A stretch of DNA of 64,000 bases, taken from positions 310,001-374,000 of the forward strand of contig JAFDWX010000001.1 in assembly GCA_018268255.1 (NCBI GenBank), read 5' to 3'. Under the pieces are notes generated by a model, which saw only the letters and a program-made list of their open reading frames with translations, did no database searches and had not been told where the DNA came from. This DNA is from Armatimonadota bacterium (GTDB lineage Bacteria > Armatimonadota > Fimbriimonadia > Fimbriimonadales > Fimbriimonadaceae). How positions within the stretch are numbered: position 1 is the first letter of the stretch; each line of letters starts with the position of its first letter. Below are positions 34,401-42,437 of this stretch, piece by piece. The translations under genes and the position numbers were made by a program.

Positions 34401-35973
34401 GCCGATCATATTCGATTTGGGCAGCCATGAGGAATCGGCCGACCTTCTTTTGGACAGCATTCATTACGAAGCTGGCCTTTTGACAGGATCGGGGAAATTC
34501 TCTGTGTACGGCGTAGGGGGCACCATTACCGCGCGAGTCCCGATGGAGGCTCTCGATTCCAACAACCTGAAGGCCGCGCCGTTTGAGGTCGGGCTGAATG
34601 TGGAACGCCAGAAGCTGGTCAGCCTCGCTCGTTTCTTGCCGGAACTGGATCCCAATCGACTCTCGGGTCGGGTTTCGGCTGGCCTTGCTCTTTCCGGAAC
34701 CGCGGCTGGATATCGCCTCGACGGTTCAGCAAACCTTGATGGTGGATTTTTGAGCAGCCGAGATCTTTCCACGGCACTGTCCAACGTCGACGTGCAGGCG
34801 CGATTGAATGGAAACCGTGTTGACCTTACTGCGAGCGGACAAGGCAGTCAGGGCGGATCCATCACGGCAAACGTCCGCGCGGACCTGGCGGACTTCCTCC
34901 GGAGCGATTTCGACTCGAAGAGATTCCTATCCGACAGCGGAATTCGGGGTTCGATCACCGTGGATCAATTCAAGGTCAAGGAGTTTCAGGACCAGCCGGA
35001 CAAAGCTCTGCGTGCGACTGTTTCGACCGGGCAAGGCGGCCTCACCTTTGGTGGATCGCTAGCCTCGCCAGAAATCGCTGGATCTTTGATACTAACCGAT
35101 GTTGACGCTGCTTTAGCGAGTTCGGAGGAAGAGGCTTCTCCGCCGGAATTCGCCTTTAATCCCATTTTCAAGGACGTCGAGATCATTGCCGATCAGCCGG
35201 TTGCGATCAAGACGTCTTCAGTGAATGTGCGGGTGACCGGTACGGGAACAGTGAGTGGGTCGCTCAACCGGCCCGTGGCAACTGCGCCCATGAAGCTGGT
35301 GTCCGGGGTGTTCCGCTTACCCAACGCTAGGGTCACTTTGGAACCCGACGGCCAGATGAATTTCCGATATGACGGGAATCGGCCCATGGAGCAGGCGGCT
35401 CGACTCGACCTCAATCTTGAGGGTCGAACGGCAATCACCGCACTAAAATACGGGACATTCCCAGAGCGCTACGATGTCACCCTGAGCATCACGGGCAACC
35501 TGCTGCAGGATGGAGGGTTGAACCTTTTCGCCCAGTCCCAGCCACCCGAGTTGTCGTCCCAGGAGATTCTCGCACTTTTGGGCCAAAAGGCATTGATCGA
35601 GGATTTGGCGCGAGGACTCAATAAGACGCGGGACCCGTTCCTACGCGACACCGCTCTGACCCTTGCGACGCCATACCTTACGGGCAATATCACGCAGTCC
35701 ATCGCGAACACTTTTAAGATCGACTATCTGGGCATCGATTACAACGCTTTCGAAGGTGCTACGTTCACCGCGAGCGACGCCTTGGGCAAAGGACTTGTTT
35801 TGACATGGCGTCGGCAGCTAGTGGAAAACGCAAATCGCAAAAGGCTTCAAGAAATCCGTTTGACCTGGCGCGTACCCAGCCGCGACCCGTTCCTTTCCAA
35901 ATTGCGGCTTGGCTTTGGGATGGACCAGGATCGGCCCTGGAAGTTCTCGCTGGACTACACGATCCGATTCTAG
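31453..35973 (+). CDS. TamB-like (DUF490) translocation/assembly protein
   Basis: 1506 residues. One N-terminal membrane segment (WVPSLLLLALGILYLGQAV) is followed by more than 1200 residues of repeated beta-strand segments of the AsmA/TamB kind (many GSVAGKLTGTIDNPAFAGRA-like units) and ends with the TamB C-terminal domain: SQEILALLGQ, then LARGLNKTRD, and a final FSLDYTIRF with terminal Phe. Such proteins span the periplasm and help build or supply lipid to the outer membrane. ATG 31453 follows an AGGG and places the membrane segment near the N terminus. No tamA (BamA-like) partner is next to it. Confidence 0.9.
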   Translation: MVRRLLDRITWLVEHLSAAVVLWVPSLLLLALGILYLGQAVALLLAPGAPVEFPYDATGGKFVLRAESLSIDPWRLRADINGISLTNPKGVREAWVKHATASYDHGAVKTRVAGGWVKVVRSPEEAFSILQALPPQEEGGPSTPVTALVEDVTVDYVDITEMPRIAQRIIVKRVQVDSADGSGRGFGTATVGGVPMQISGLWKSTGYWQGHSKFPEGQFAWALPHVRRWLDLESRKQIADLKLGSLSASGEATLEGMPDKTIHIWANAAYEAHAVRFEPWVQNGSTIGSIELGVNQARTVAKLEDGGRKASFDGILDWAQEFTLFGQATAQVANKTDIWAPVARLIPKNVTAQNTRFAGTVFWNGKDYDLRGNVNANRVAYEGFRGDSIQAVSQFTSKGFRLKQLRGKIGQANVSGSIGLDYGPGKLMGFVQTNRETDLAWLAKQAGLEGLRGQAKVKVALGGTAKNPQMALQAQGNAAYRIQDQDVRLGRFSVSASLTDNVVSVSQFSSNGPVGRSVVQGTANLKSKALNFGVLANAESLGEFVDGIDGSGSVAGKLTGTIDNPAFAGRAHATGLKSGDTLVADSTWAEVAFKKGKLELNDIVVNRQNALVRGSVAMDLSSKALSGKVDMGLVALQDFVSPDVALGSLMVGDGLISGTLDHPKLTARVESPIIASGEIPITALAGKLEITKDKARLTDATLSALNGTVSFSSTTDLTGDFDTVFSGTASGINLAALTNRTSDLELAGLIGGNFSASIQNGQLRSGKSSLAITGLKAGGATIGSGDLGFTADPNQWLATISLGNANSFIISDGLAYDPKTKALKGSLDVLDLPLQEFFGSDLLLGNDPNPDLALSLEHSNGLLTAGMKLGGTSDQPSVEVASLGIRDIVLDGQPFGALKATGSYDAAGWAVKGLDWRFGEGAVLADVTAARDGKLSGSAQIEDFDFSILHEFRPNFPKIEAKGGAQIELSGNTSDPVVEASTTPIIFDLGSHEESADLLLDSIHYEAGLLTGSGKFSVYGVGGTITARVPMEALDSNNLKAAPFEVGLNVERQKLVSLARFLPELDPNRLSGRVSAGLALSGTAAGYRLDGSANLDGGFLSSRDLSTALSNVDVQARLNGNRVDLTASGQGSQGGSITANVRADLADFLRSDFDSKRFLSDSGIRGSITVDQFKVKEFQDQPDKALRATVSTGQGGLTFGGSLASPEIAGSLILTDVDAALASSEEEASPPEFAFNPIFKDVEIIADQPVAIKTSSVNVRVTGTGTVSGSLNRPVATAPMKLVSGVFRLPNARVTLEPDGQMNFRYDGNRPMEQAARLDLNLEGRTAITALKYGTFPERYDVTLSITGNLLQDGGLNLFAQSQPPELSSQEILALLGQKALIEDLARGLNKTRDPFLRDTALTLATPYLTGNITQSIANTFKIDYLGIDYNAFEGATFTASDALGKGLVLTWRRQLVENANRKRLQEIRLTWRVPSRDPFLSKLRLGFGMDQDRPWKFSLDYTIRF

Positions 35974-36060
35974 CGACGCGCCAGCCCCGGCCCGGAGGCC
36001 AATCCCCGAGATGGGGCCCCGACGCTGGCGCGTCGCCCATCTCGCCGCCCCCGGGGCTGG
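35973..36060 (+). other. GC-rich structured region after the tamB-like gene
   Basis: The 204 bases between the tamB-like stop and ndk start with overlapping inverted repeats. A: 35973-35985 with 36024-36036 (13 bp perfect, GCGACGCGCCAGC). B: CCAGCCCCGG 35981-35990 with 36051-36060. C: CGAGATGGG 36007-36015 with 36036-36044. C's left arm lies in A's loop and its right arm outside, so A and C could form a pseudoknot; B competes with A. No T-run follows. From 36061 to 36150 I see nothing more. Confidence 0.5.
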
Positions 36061-36154
36061 ACCCTCTTCATTCTGTTGGCCCTGGCGTTCCCGATTGGGG
36101 GCGAGATGCAGGGCGGGGTTCCGGGCCCAAGCGGCGACTCGATTCGCTCCGAAA

Positions 36155-36162
36155 GGTATCCT
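36155..36162 (+). promoter_or_regulatory. Candidate -10 box for ndk
   Basis: GGTATCCT ends 15 bases before ATG 36178. Confidence 0.45.
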
Positions 36163-36177
36163 TTCCCCACGAAACCT

Positions 36178-36594
36178 ATGGAAGAAACGACTCTTGTTTT
36201 GATTAAACCGGGCGGCGTGTCGCGAAATCTGATCGGAGAGATCACTCGACGGATCGAAGCCCGCGGATTAAAGATTTCGGGCCTTAAGCTGATGAATGCT
36301 CCCCGCGCAACGGTGGAAGAGCACTATGCCGAGCACCGCGAGCGACCATTTTTCGGATCCGTGTGCGATTACCTGACCAGTGGTCCGATCGTGGCGATGG
36401 CCGTGTCGGGCACCAACGCGGTGAAGGCGATTCGCACCATGATGGGTGCCACCAATCCTGTGGAAGCGACTCCCGGAACCGTCCGAGGCGACCTCGCGCT
36501 CACCATCGACGATAACCTCACTCACTCCAGCAGCGATCCCGAAGCAGCAGCCCGAGAACTGGGTCTGTGGTTCCCTGAAGGAACGCTCGGCTAG
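36178..36594 (+). CDS. ndk: Nucleoside-diphosphate kinase
   Basis: 138 residues, the usual length. Transfers phosphate between nucleoside di- and triphosphates through a phosphohistidine, here His116 in NLTHSSSDPEAA. LVLIKPGGVSRNLIGEI at the N terminus, ATNPVEATPGTVRGDLA and the C-terminal LWFPEG are family marks. The standard motif reads NxxHGSDS; here HSSSD replaces HGSDS, a mild departure. ATG 36178 fits the family start; an upstream reading from 36076 crosses the promoter-like box. Confidence 0.95.
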   Translation: MEETTLVLIKPGGVSRNLIGEITRRIEARGLKISGLKLMNAPRATVEEHYAEHRERPFFGSVCDYLTSGPIVAMAVSGTNAVKAIRTMMGATNPVEATPGTVRGDLALTIDDNLTHSSSDPEAAARELGLWFPEGTLG

Positions 36595-36627
36595 GTTCAA
36601 TCCACTGACCGCGAAAACTAGGCATTC

Positions 36628-36635
36628 GGTAACCT
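36628..36635 (+). promoter_or_regulatory. Candidate -10 box for the ThuA-like gene
   Basis: GGTAACCT ends six bases before ATG 36642, which would put the transcript start at about the A of ATG (leaderless). Confidence 0.5.
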
Positions 36636-36641
36636 GAAGGT

Positions 36642-37301
36642 ATGCCGAATGCCTTAGTTGTTTGGGGTGGCTGGGACGGCCACGAACCCGACCTTGTTGC
36701 CAACTTATTCCGCGAAATACTGGAAGCCGAAGGCTGGGGAGTCGAAGTCAGCGATTCGCTCGATGCCTTTGCCGATGCCGAAAAGCTCAATAATTTGAAC
36801 CTGATCGTCCCGGTTTGGACGATGGGAAACATCACCCCCGAACAGCGCGATCCGGTGATCGCCGCGGTTCGCGACCATGGAGTGGGAATCGCAGGATGTC
36901 ATGGCGGCATGTGCGATTCTTTCCGCAATGATGCCGATTGGCAGTTTATGACCGGCGGGCAATTTGTGGCCCACCCCGGCAACGACGGAACTCCGTACCG
37001 AGTGAACTTCACCGAGCCGCGCCACGAAATTACCCAAGGCTTGGAAGATTTCGACATGAAGAGCGAGCAGTACTACATGCATGTCGATCCGGGTCTGAAA
37101 GTCCTGGCCACAACCGACTTCCCCAACCCAGCTGTTGATGGACCCCACATCGAGAATTCGTGCAAAATGCCTGTTGTTTGGGTGAAAATGTGGGGCAAAG
37201 GCCGAGTTTTCTACAATTCCTTGGGCCACCACCGCGATACCATTGAAACCGGCACCGCACGTGAACTGATGCGCCGCGGATTCCTTTGGGCGGCAAAATA
37301 G
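36642..37301 (+). CDS. ThuA-like (glutamine amidotransferase-like fold) protein
   Basis: 219 residues. MPNALVVWGGWDGHEPD, NLNLIVPVWTMGNITPEQ, GVGIAGCHGGMCDSFRND and GRVFYNSLGHHRDT are typical of the ThuA family, a class I amidotransferase-like fold tied to trehalose or other sugar use. The AGCHGG and SLGHH elements hold the conserved histidines. No signal peptide is present, so the protein is likely cytoplasmic. It is a single gene convergent with the 2TM-domain gene. Confidence 0.88.
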   Translation: MPNALVVWGGWDGHEPDLVANLFREILEAEGWGVEVSDSLDAFADAEKLNNLNLIVPVWTMGNITPEQRDPVIAAVRDHGVGIAGCHGGMCDSFRNDADWQFMTGGQFVAHPGNDGTPYRVNFTEPRHEITQGLEDFDMKSEQYYMHVDPGLKVLATTDFPNPAVDGPHIENSCKMPVVWVKMWGKGRVFYNSLGHHRDTIETGTARELMRRGFLWAAK

Positions 37302-37316
37302 CCAAATTCTCGCTAA

Positions 37317-37799
37317 CTAACCGCCAAGAGTGGCTTTATTGAGCCGCTTTTGGCGCCTTAGTTTCCATTCTTGGAACTTTGTTTCCGTAGGGACCGCGAA
37401 CATCTTCTCCACCAAGCCAGCCACCGCAATCACGGTCATGATTCCCGCTGGCCATTTGCTCCAGCCGAACATTCCCAGGATGCTCATTCCGGAGGTAACA
37501 AAGTTGATCCCGACGAGCATCACGGCGACGCTGAAGGTGCTTCCGAAGTCCGTCCACATGCGGGCTCTTCGTTCCTGAGCGAACTGGCGCCTCAGATCCT
37601 TTTCTTCCTCGGCGGTCTGGGTGCGCTGAAGGTCCTCTCGATAAGAAGCGATGGCTTGGTCGATGGCTACCTCGTCCATTCCCAGCTCTCTGGCGGTGGC
37701 CACCAACTGGTCGCGGGTCATACTGTCGCTTGGTGCGGTGGACTGCACGGCGCGCCGCAAAATTTCCTCAACTTCCCCTGGCTGAAACTGCTGCGACAT
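37317..37799 (-). CDS. 2TM-domain protein
   Basis: 160 residues. An N-terminal helical part (MSQQFQPGEVEEILRRAVQ to residue 52) resembles short oligomerisation or SHOCT-like helices, then a charged coiled-coil-like stretch (LQRTQTAEEEKDLRRQFAQE), then two membrane segments (FSVAVMLVGINFVTSGMSI and GIMTVIAVAGLVEKMFAV) and a basic tail. The order fits the loosely defined 2TM-domain proteins. Function unknown. It is divergent from the membrane gene at 37959 over 159 bases with no clear promoter box. Confidence 0.65.
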   Translation of the reverse strand: MSQQFQPGEVEEILRRAVQSTAPSDSMTRDQLVATARELGMDEVAIDQAIASYREDLQRTQTAEEEKDLRRQFAQERRARMWTDFGSTFSVAVMLVGINFVTSGMSILGMFGWSKWPAGIMTVIAVAGLVEKMFAVPTETKFQEWKLRRQKRLNKATLGG

Positions 37800-37958
37800 G
37801 ATTTGACTTCATCACATGATACGGGATTTTCGGGCGAGCTTCCTCTTCCATCGGTTGGGCGACGTGCCTCAGGCCAATATCGCGAGAGTGGCGTTCTCTC
37901 AGATTCGGGCCGCCCCAGCTGCCCTAAATGCGATACAGTACAGACGGGGAGACCATCC

Positions 37959-38444
37959 GTGCCATTCGAGCCACTCCAGACCGACGAAAAGTTAGACGCG
38001 CCGATCAAAGCTGAACCCGATTTTGATCAGGTGATGCTGAAGGGGTGCTCTTTTTTTGTTGTGGCCTCGCTAATGAGCTACTTCCTGGCGATCTGGCCCT
38101 GGATCGCGGTGAAGAGCCCGGAAAAGCTAGGTGGCTTCTTTTTGGCGGTAGGGTTGGGATTCGGAACAAGCGGTATTTTTGGAGCTTATTGCGCCCATAA
38201 ATCGGGCCTTCCTGGAGCATCGGGCTATCTGGGCGGAGGGCTGGCTTCAGCCGTTTTTCTCCACCTCAGACTCAAATCACTTGCTCTGGGTTACGATATG
38301 CGCGAGATTCCCAAGCCAGAATTTCCGCTTGACTGGGTGTGGATGGCACCCGTTGTTTGGGTGCTGGCAACATTGCTGGTTGCTGCGGTGTTTCTCCTAA
38401 AATCGCCGGATGGGCCTTCATTTGAACCCGAAAAACGCCAATAA
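37959..38444 (+). CDS. Membrane protein of unknown function
   Basis: 161 residues from GTG 37959. After a charged 25-residue N terminus come four hydrophobic segments (FFVVASLMSYFLAIWPWIAV, GGFFLAVGLGFGTSGIFGAY, GASGYLGGGLASAVFLHL and MAPVVWVLATLLVAAVFLL). The GGGG-A run before the GTG (GGGGAGACCATCC) can serve as ribosome site. The frame is open far upstream, but that part runs against the 2TM gene and has no coding look. No family is recognised. It lies 36 bases before fliS. Confidence 0.6.
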   Translation: MPFEPLQTDEKLDAPIKAEPDFDQVMLKGCSFFVVASLMSYFLAIWPWIAVKSPEKLGGFFLAVGLGFGTSGIFGAYCAHKSGLPGASGYLGGGLASAVFLHLRLKSLALGYDMREIPKPEFPLDWVWMAPVVWVLATLLVAAVFLLKSPDGPSFEPEKRQ

Positions 38445-38480
38445 GGTTTGTGGGGAGTTCTCCGCCTTTGGGGTTTTAGC

Positions 38481-38900
38481 GTGTCTTACAACAAACATCT
38501 GCAGGTCTACCAAAACACGACCGTACAGAGCGCATCGCCGCTCCAGCTCGTGATCATGCTTTACGACGGAGCCGTTCGGTCCATCAAGCAAGGCGAACTG
38601 GCGATGGCCAATGGCGATTTGTATCAACAGAATCACCACCTTACCAAGGCACAAAAGATCGTGGCTGAGCTGATCGCCTGCTTGGATCTGGAAAAAGGCG
38701 GCGAAGTGGCGACTAACCTATTCGCTCTTTACAGCTATATCTACAATGAGCTTGTTCAAGCGAATGTGGAAGATCAAACTGAGCCACTGCAGCGAAGTCT
38801 GCAAGTTCTTGAAGGACTGAGAGCAAGCTGGGTGGAGCTTGAAAAGCAAACCAAGGGATCGCAAGGAGAATCTGACGGAAATGTCCAAAAAGCAGCCTAA
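38481..38900 (+). CDS. fliS: Flagellar export chaperone FliS
   Basis: 139 residues. Binds flagellin in the cytoplasm and keeps it unfolded for export. The N-terminal YNKHLQVYQNTTVQSASPLQL, then LVIMLYDGAVRSIKQGELAM and the four-helix pattern fit FliS well. GTG 38481 is chosen because the homology begins at VSYNK. The fliT-like gene overlaps its 3' end by 20 bases. No flagellin or fliD gene is in the window, yet fliS implies a flagellum. Confidence 0.9.
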   Translation: MSYNKHLQVYQNTTVQSASPLQLVIMLYDGAVRSIKQGELAMANGDLYQQNHHLTKAQKIVAELIACLDLEKGGEVATNLFALYSYIYNELVQANVEDQTEPLQRSLQVLEGLRASWVELEKQTKGSQGESDGNVQKAA

Positions 38901-39213
38901 TCACGACCCCGGAGTCGAACTTATCAAGCGCTACATGCTGCTCACCTTGGCCATGGGAGATGCAGTGAACCAAAGCCGATTTGATGACTTCTCCAGCTTG
39001 CTCAAAGAGCGTGAACTCACCATTTTGGAATTGGAAGGGCTTCCTCAGCTTTCGCAGCAAGCCATCCGTGAATTCAATATCGCCGTGGGATTAGATGACG
39101 ACTTGCAGGCGCAGATGAAGGCGATCCAGTCCGAAAACGTAAAGAATTTGGTCGAGTTTCACCAGGGCAAAGCTGGCAAACAAGCTTACAAAAAGACTCA
39201 AAAGGCCGCCTAG
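38881..39213 (+). CDS. FliT-like flagellar protein
   Basis: 110 residues, mostly helical, from ATG 38881 with AAGGAG twelve bases upstream, inside fliS. Size, helix content, the ELTILELEGL segment and the place right after fliS suggest a FliT-type chaperone or regulator (which binds the cap protein FliD). The sequence match itself is weak, so the name rests mainly on context. Confidence 0.45.
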   Translation: MSKKQPNHDPGVELIKRYMLLTLAMGDAVNQSRFDDFSSLLKERELTILELEGLPQLSQQAIREFNIAVGLDDDLQAQMKAIQSENVKNLVEFHQGKAGKQAYKKTQKAA

Positions 39214-39222
39214 GGCCCTCCG

Positions 39223-39230
39223 GGTATCCT
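39223..39230 (+). promoter_or_regulatory. Candidate -10 box for prfB
   Basis: GGTATCCT ends 13 bases before ATG 39244. Confidence 0.45.
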
Positions 39231-39243
39231 AGTGGGCTGTTAG

Positions 39244-40356
39244 ATGCTCACTTTGGACCAGCAGGAGGCGCTGAAAAACGCGCGTGGCCGACTCCAAGCG
39301 ATCGGCGCCCATCTTGACCGGGACCGGCTGCGAAAAGTCATTACCGAGCTTGAAGCCCAATCGGCAGAGCCGACTTTTTGGGACGATCCGAAAGCGGCCA
39401 ACAAACTGCTCCAACAGCTTTCTCGCCATCGAGACACGCTCCAGCCGTTCGAAGCTCTGGAAAAAACCGAAAAGGACATCCAAGAGCTCTTCGACATGCT
39501 CAAGGACGATCCGAACGAAGACTTCGAAAAGGAAGCGGAGACCATGGCGATTCAGTTCATTAAGGACTTGGACTCCTATGAGCTCCAGACTCTTCTCAAT
39601 GGGGAATACGACGGACGCAACGCGATATTGGAAGTCAACGCGGGTGCCGGTGGGAGCGAGGCCTGCGATTGGGCGTCGATGCTTTATCGCATGTACCTCC
39701 GGTGGGCCGAGACACGAGGATACAAAGCCGAACTCCTGAGTGAAACGCCGGGCGACGTCGTGGGCTACCGCAGCGTTCAAATCCTGGTCTCTGGGAAGAA
39801 CGCCTACGGCTATCTCAAGGCCGAAAATGGAGTCCATCGTCTGGTGAGGATTTCTCCTTTCGACGCGGCAGCGCGCCGACACACCTCGTTCGCAAAAGTG
39901 GAAGTTCTGCCGGAAGTTGACGAAGCCGATGTCAATATCGCCCCAGATGATCTCAAGATTGAGACCCTACGAGCAGGCGGCGCCGGTGGCCAACACGTAA
40001 ATAAAACCGAGTCTGCCGTCCGGATCACCCATATCCCGACGGGGATTGTGGTTCAGTGCCAAAACGAACGGTCCCAACATAAGAATAAAGCCAGCGCTAT
40101 GTCGGTTTTGGCTGCCCGATTGGCTGAAGTTCAACGCGCAGAGAGCGCGGAGAAAATGCGAACGATGATGGTCTCGGGTCCGGCGGAATGGGGTCGTCAA
40201 ATCCGATCCTACGTGATGCAGCCTTATACGATGGTGAAAGACCATCGAACCGGCTTTGAAACGGGCAACGTAACCGGCGTTATGGATGGGGATATCGAGG
40301 GCTTTATCGAGGCTTTTCTGAAAAAGCCACCTTCAGGCGACGAGTTCATCGAGTAG
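39244..40356 (+). CDS. prfB: Peptide chain release factor 2, without programmed frameshift
   Basis: 370 residues. Recognises UGA and UAA and frees the finished peptide. The RF2 tripeptide SPF ([12 protein letters not shown]) and the catalytic GGQ ([20 protein letters not shown]) are present. Most bacteria interrupt this gene near codon 25 with CTT-TGA-C and need a +1 frameshift. Here codons 24-25 read CTT GAC with no stop (39313-39318), so the full protein is made in one frame and the usual autoregulation is absent. Confidence 0.96.
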   Translation: MLTLDQQEALKNARGRLQAIGAHLDRDRLRKVITELEAQSAEPTFWDDPKAANKLLQQLSRHRDTLQPFEALEKTEKDIQELFDMLKDDPNEDFEKEAETMAIQFIKDLDSYELQTLLNGEYDGRNAILEVNAGAGGSEACDWASMLYRMYLRWAETRGYKAELLSETPGDVVGYRSVQILVSGKNAYGYLKAENGVHRLVRISPFDAAARRHTSFAKVEVLPEVDEADVNIAPDDLKIETLRAGGAGGQHVNKTESAVRITHIPTGIVVQCQNERSQHKNKASAMSVLAARLAEVQRAESAEKMRTMMVSGPAEWGRQIRSYVMQPYTMVKDHRTGFETGNVTGVMDGDIEGFIEAFLKKPPSGDEFIE

Positions 40357-40374
40357 CTGTGTTGGTTGGTTGCG

Positions 40375-40382
40375 GCTAGAAT
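40375..40382 (+). promoter_or_regulatory. Candidate -10 box for the radical SAM gene
   Basis: GCTAGAAT ends five bases before ATG 40388; leaderless or nearly so. Confidence 0.4.
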
Positions 40383-40387
40383 GTGGC

Positions 40388-41713
40388 ATGAGCCGAACCG
40401 CGATCACTTTCCTGGCGATGAGCGGTGTTCGGGTTGTGAATCCCGAGTTGCGTGAGCTGGGTCTCACACTTCCTGGCTTTATCGAACGCGGTAAAGTCAT
40501 CGCGTCGCTGCCTTCCCTTGGACTTTTGACTCTCGCTGGGCTGACTCCCCCTGATTGGGATATCGAGTACGTTGAATATGACGAGACTTCGCCAGAAGTT
40601 GTGGAGCAGATCCTCAACAAAAGCCATGACCTAGTGGCGATTTCGTCGTTGTCCGCAAGGATTGAAGAAGCCTATGCACTTGCAAATCGCCTCCGGCAAC
40701 GTGGCAAGACTGTTATTCTCGGAGGATTGCATACTAGCGTTCTCCCGGATGAAGCCGAAACGCATGTCGACGCCGTGGTAGTTGGGCAGGGTGAGCCCGT
40801 TTGGCAACAAGTGCTTTCTGACTATGTTGCCGGGGATCTTAAGCAGAGGTACGTTGGCATTCGCTCAAATACGTTTGAACCATGGTCAATACCTCGATAC
40901 GACTTGCTAGATACTGGTCGTTACAATCGAATAACCACACAAACGATGCGCGGATGCCCTCACGACTGCGCATTCTGTGGCGCGTCTCGGATGATCAGCG
41001 ATTTCAAACGTAAGAGCCTTGATTATATCAAACAGGAACTCGAAGCGATTACTGCAATCTGGCCGCATCCGTTCATTGAATTGGCAGACGATAACACCTT
41101 TGTTGACCATCAATGGTCTATGGCTCTCGCGCAGCTTCTAACCACGTATCGGCTCAAATGGTTCACCGAAACCGATATCCGAGTTGCGGACCATCCAGAG
41201 CTCTTGGATGCTCTGCGTGAATCCGGTTGCAAGCAGCTTCTCATAGGATTTGAAAGTGTGGATGTAAGTTCTCTTAGCGAAGCCGATTCTCGAGGCTGGA
41301 AGCAAAAGCGCAGAGATCGGTATTTGGAGGCAATTCATGCAATACAGTCGAGAGGCATTACGGTGAACGGTTGCTTCATCATGGGATTTGACCACGACAC
41401 TCCTACCATCTTTGAAGAAACCTCGAAGTTCGTGAAAGAATCGGGCCTTGCCGAAGTTCAAGTGACTATTGCGACGCCGTTTCCGGGCACAGAATTCTAC
41501 CGACGTCTCAAGGGTGAAGGGCGACTTCGGGCGGATCGGTTCTGGGACAAATGCACGTTGTTCGATTTGAATTTTCAACCGAAAAATATGTCGATTACGG
41601 CTTTAGAATCTGGTTTTCGTGATCTTATTCGAGCGATCTACTCCACAGAAGAGACGAATCGGCGTAAATCAATATCTACACAAATCTACAGAAAGTATGG
41701 AAAGGTCTCATGA
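40388..41713 (+). CDS. B12-binding-type radical SAM protein
   Basis: 441 residues. An N-terminal Rossmann-like part of the cobalamin-binding kind (LPSLGLLTLAGLTPPDW, then ILGGLHTSVLPDEAETHVDAVVVGQGE) precedes a radical SAM domain with GCPHDCAFCGA near residue 190. GFESVDVSSLSEADSRGWKQ and MGFDHDTPTIFEET are typical of the SAM/B12 class that includes HpnJ and BchE-like enzymes. The substrate is unknown. Its TGA overlaps the ATG of a multi-pass membrane protein, which hints at a lipid or membrane-bound substrate. AT content is a little higher than in the neighbours. Confidence 0.85.
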   Translation: MSRTAITFLAMSGVRVVNPELRELGLTLPGFIERGKVIASLPSLGLLTLAGLTPPDWDIEYVEYDETSPEVVEQILNKSHDLVAISSLSARIEEAYALANRLRQRGKTVILGGLHTSVLPDEAETHVDAVVVGQGEPVWQQVLSDYVAGDLKQRYVGIRSNTFEPWSIPRYDLLDTGRYNRITTQTMRGCPHDCAFCGASRMISDFKRKSLDYIKQELEAITAIWPHPFIELADDNTFVDHQWSMALAQLLTTYRLKWFTETDIRVADHPELLDALRESGCKQLLIGFESVDVSSLSEADSRGWKQKRRDRYLEAIHAIQSRGITVNGCFIMGFDHDTPTIFEETSKFVKESGLAEVQVTIATPFPGTEFYRRLKGEGRLRADRFWDKCTLFDLNFQPKNMSITALESGFRDLIRAIYSTEETNRRKSISTQIYRKYGKVS

Positions 41714-42381
41714 TTTGGATTGCTAGAGTGTTAACTTTTCGAGCAAGTCAAGACGAGTTGCTTCACCCACCTATTCAGGCGCCCTTGTATGGCATTGCCC
41801 TAACAATGTTTGCAGGAATAGGACGTTGGTGGGATGATCCTCGACCGATTCCTATACCAGTCCGTCTTGGATTAGGTTCGGTCGCATACATTTTTCTTCT
41901 CACGATATTCCTAGCGCTCTTCATCGCGCCGTATATATGGGCCCAATTCAAATTACCTGCGTTCTTAACGTTCATTGCGGCAACGGCACCTCCGGCTATG
42001 GCGTATGCATTGCCTGTTGAGCGATATCTTTCTCCTGCAGATGCAGTTCAATACAATTTCTATGCATTGGTCGTTGTTGCCACCTATCGCGTGTCGCTCT
42101 TGATTTGGTATTTGTTGCGGGCTTATCGATTCCCTTGGTGGCGAACGATCATTGTATTTGTTGTCCCCATCAGTCTTATTCTGTTCGCACTAATGGCAAC
42201 TGGCCAAGGTCGATATGTGCTTGAGATCATGGGAGGTTTTAGAGATAAACTACCCAGGGAGCAGATCGAACAGACCGTCATGGGATTAGGACTCCTTGGC
42301 TTGTTTGTCTCTCCCGTGGTCCTAGTGGCCTATGCAATCGATCTTGTGATCTTCCTGCGAAGAAGACCGAAGATTGGCTAG
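41710..42381 (+). CDS. Multi-pass membrane protein paired with the radical SAM gene
   Basis: 223 residues from ATG 41710 (ATGA overlap). At least five hydrophobic segments, among them AYIFLLTIFLALFIAPYIWA, LPAFLTFIAATAPPAMAYAL, ALVVVATYRVSLLIWYLL, TIIVFVVPISLILFALMA and MGLGLLGLFVSPVVLVAYAI. No catalytic motif or family is recognised. The overlap with the radical SAM gene implies linked function, perhaps holding or handling the same membrane substrate. Confidence 0.65.
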   Translation: MIWIARVLTFRASQDELLHPPIQAPLYGIALTMFAGIGRWWDDPRPIPIPVRLGLGSVAYIFLLTIFLALFIAPYIWAQFKLPAFLTFIAATAPPAMAYALPVERYLSPADAVQYNFYALVVVATYRVSLLIWYLLRAYRFPWWRTIIVFVVPISLILFALMATGQGRYVLEIMGGFRDKLPREQIEQTVMGLGLLGLFVSPVVLVAYAIDLVIFLRRRPKIG

Positions 42382-42437
42382 TTAGCATTCAGCTATTTCG
42401 ATGAACATTCTGAAGCGACAGGTTATGCGTGAACCCA

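Noticed and set aside
39244-39330. Programmed +1 frameshift in prfB
   Set aside because: The frame is continuous; the site reads CTT GAC with no TGA.
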